Positions 5,011 to 6,178 of a stretch of 6,178 nucleotides of DNA are shown in pieces. The stretch comes from Oscillospiraceae bacterium (GTDB taxonomy: Bacteria > Bacillota > Clostridia > Oscillospirales > Acutalibacteraceae): contig CADBPL010000204.1 in NCBI GenBank assembly GCA_902796535.1, forward strand, positions 1 to 6,178. The letters are read 5' to 3'. The notes below the pieces were generated by a model that was given only the letters and a program-made list of their open reading frames with translations, was not told the origin of the DNA and did no database searches. The position numbers and the translations under genes were made by a program. How positions within the stretch are numbered: position 1 is the first letter of the stretch; each line of letters opens with the position of its first letter.

Positions 5011-6178
5011 ATGGATGTTTCTTCGCTTTTTTCTGACCGCTTCGGGCTTGAGCCGCAGGGCGCGTTTTTTGCGCCTTACCGTCTTTGCCCGTTGGGGGCG
5101 CACACCGACCACAACCTTGGTCTGATCACGGGCTTTGCCATTGACAAGGGCATCCGCTTTGCGTTTTGCGCGCAGGAAAACGGCTGCATTGAAGCAGTCA
5201 GCGCCCAATACCCCGGTGCGGCGCGGTGGTCGCTGTGCCGGACGCCTGCCGTTAAACAGGGCGATTGGGCGGATTATCTGCGCGGCGTCACGCGGGAACT
5301 GCAAAAGCGTTTTTCTCTTGCATGCGGCATGAAGATCGCTGTGGCGGGTGAATTGCCCATTGGCGGGCTGTCCTCCTCGGCGGCGGTCACGCTGGGCTTT
5401 TTAAGCTGCCTTTGCCGGGTGAATCACGTGGAGCTGACCGATGAAGAAAAAATCGATCTGGCGCAGGCGGCGGAACGGAATTATGTCGGCGTTGCCTGCG
5501 GCAAACTCGATCAGGCCTGTGAGGTCTACGGCAAAAAAGACCGTTTGCTGTTTATGGATATGCTCGACGAAACAAAAGAAACCATCGCGCAGCCCGCCGC
5601 CATGAAGCCGTACCGAATCGCGGTGCTGTTCAGCGGCGTGGAACGAAGTCTGGTCGGCAGCCGCTATAATATGCGGGTGGATGAGGCCAAAAGCGCAGCC
5701 TACGCGCTCAAGGCGTTTGCCGGGCTGGATTACGGCAAATTCGACCAAACCGTGCTGCGCGACGTGCCTGTGGAGATTTTTGAGGCTTACAAAAGCCGTT
5801 TGCCCGACCCATGGCGCAAACGCGCCGAACACTGGTACGGCGAATGCAGCCGCGTCAGGCAGGGCGTTCAGGCGTGGCGCGACGGCGATATCGAGCGATT
5901 TGGCGCGCTCGTGTTTGAGAGCGGGCGCAGCAGCATCGAACAGTGGCAGACCGGTTCGCCCGAGCTGATCCGCCTGTATGAACTCATGACGCAGACCGAC
6001 GGCGTGATCGGCGGCCGCTTTTCGGGCGCAGGGTTCAAGGGCTGCTGCCTGGCGTTCCTTGACCCGACGAAGGCCGAAGACGCGCTGGAAACAATCAAGC
6101 GGCAATATCTGCGTTCTTACCCCGACCTGGCCGACCGGTATACCGCCTGCCTTTGCCGAACGGCCGACGGGATCGCAA
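5011..6178 (+). CDS. GHMP-family sugar-1-kinase, galacturonokinase-like (3' end beyond window)
   Basis: At least 389 residues are open to the window end with no stop, so the C-terminus is cut, probably by only a few to some tens of residues. It transfers phosphate from ATP to the anomeric hydroxyl of a sugar. Motifs in order: the sugar-binding segment PYRLCPLGAHTDHNLG (22-37); the ATP-binding LPIGGLSSSAAV (115-126); GKLDQ (164-168) with Asp167 as predicted catalytic base; and the glycine motif GRFSGAGFKGCC (335-346). Galactokinases have GEHTDYN at the first motif; Ala30 here replaces the Glu that binds the galactose 6-OH. Plant galacturonokinase, as I remember it, has the same PYR-CPLGAH and SGAGF-GCCLAF pattern. 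D-galacturonate or a related sugar acid is therefore a better substrate guess than galactose. The start at 5011 has a modest RBS, AAAAGGGTG at 4996-5004. It has its own promoter and diverges from the redox operon. Confidence 0.87.
   Translation, partial: MDVSSLFSDRFGLEPQGAFFAPYRLCPLGAHTDHNLGLITGFAIDKGIRFAFCAQENGCIEAVSAQYPGAARWSLCRTPAVKQGDWADYLRGVTRELQKRFSLACGMKIAVAGELPIGGLSSSAAVTLGFLSCLCRVNHVELTDEEKIDLAQAAERNYVGVACGKLDQACEVYGKKDRLLFMDMLDETKETIAQPAAMKPYRIAVLFSGVERSLVGSRYNMRVDEAKSAAYALKAFAGLDYGKFDQTVLRDVPVEIFEAYKSRLPDPWRKRAEHWYGECSRVRQGVQAWRDGDIERFGALVFESGRSSIEQWQTGSPELIRLYELMTQTDGVIGGRFSGAGFKGCCLAFLDPTKAEDALETIKRQYLRSYPDLADRYTACLCRTADGIA

Noticed and set aside
4840..5304. An open frame on the minus strand across the divergent intergenic region and the kinase N-terminus
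   Set aside because: It overlaps both the kinase promoter and its conserved sugar-binding motif, has a basic low-information composition and has no good RBS.
5401..6105. An open frame on the minus strand opposite the kinase
   Set aside because: The + frame reads through all GHMP motifs in order; the reverse frame has no recognisable domain.
1..6178. CRISPR arrays, insertion sequences, prophage or integration marks next to the tRNA
   Set aside because: No regularly spaced repeats, no transposase or integrase motifs, and no visible direct repeat of the tRNA 3' end elsewhere in the window.

Overview
The window looks like a chromosomal segment from a fairly GC-rich, low-oxygen Firmicute, most likely a Clostridia or Oscillospirales-type gut or rumen anaerobe. 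This is inferred from the strong AGGAGG-type ribosome binding sites, the textbook sigma-A promoters (TTGNNN-17-TATAAT), the CCA-encoding tRNA gene, the compact ATGA gene overlap, and the mix of a clan GH-A glycosidase, a GHMP sugar kinase and soluble flavin/iron-sulfur oxidoreductases. No species can be assigned from the sequence alone.

Layout. (1) 1-49 is the 3' part of a tRNA-Lys(UUU) gene on the + strand, followed at once by a strong hairpin/T-run terminator. (2) The terminator is shared, on the other strand, with a convergent minus-strand gene (117-1778) for a GH39-like clan GH-A glycoside hydrolase, which has its own promoter and strong RBS. (3) 2029-4760 is a two-gene minus-strand operon. 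The first gene (3213-4760) is a CrtI/CrtISO/RetSat-like NAD(P)/FAD-dependent oxidoreductase. It overlaps by ATGA a ferredoxin-reductase-like protein with FAD, NAD(P) and C-terminal plant-type [2Fe-2S] domains (2029-3216). A sigma-A promoter precedes the operon and a hairpin follows it. (4) Diverging from the operon, on the + strand, is a GHMP-family sugar-1-kinase (5011 to beyond the window end). It resembles plant galacturonokinase more than ordinary galactokinase, has its own promoter, and has an inverted repeat across the predicted transcription start.

How the genes may work together. The operon pair is best read as one two-component redox system: NAD(P)H to FAD to [2Fe-2S] in the smaller protein, then electrons to the FAD of the CrtI-like partner, which would reduce or isomerise an unknown polyunsaturated substrate. 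No carotenoid biosynthesis gene is visible, so the family name should not be taken as the function. The glycosidase and the uronate-type kinase suggest plant or host glycan use, but they are transcribed separately and no shared pathway is shown. The two most interesting points are the CrtI-like/FNR-2Fe-2S operon and the galacturonokinase-like kinase, whose sugar-binding motif has Ala where galactokinases have Glu.
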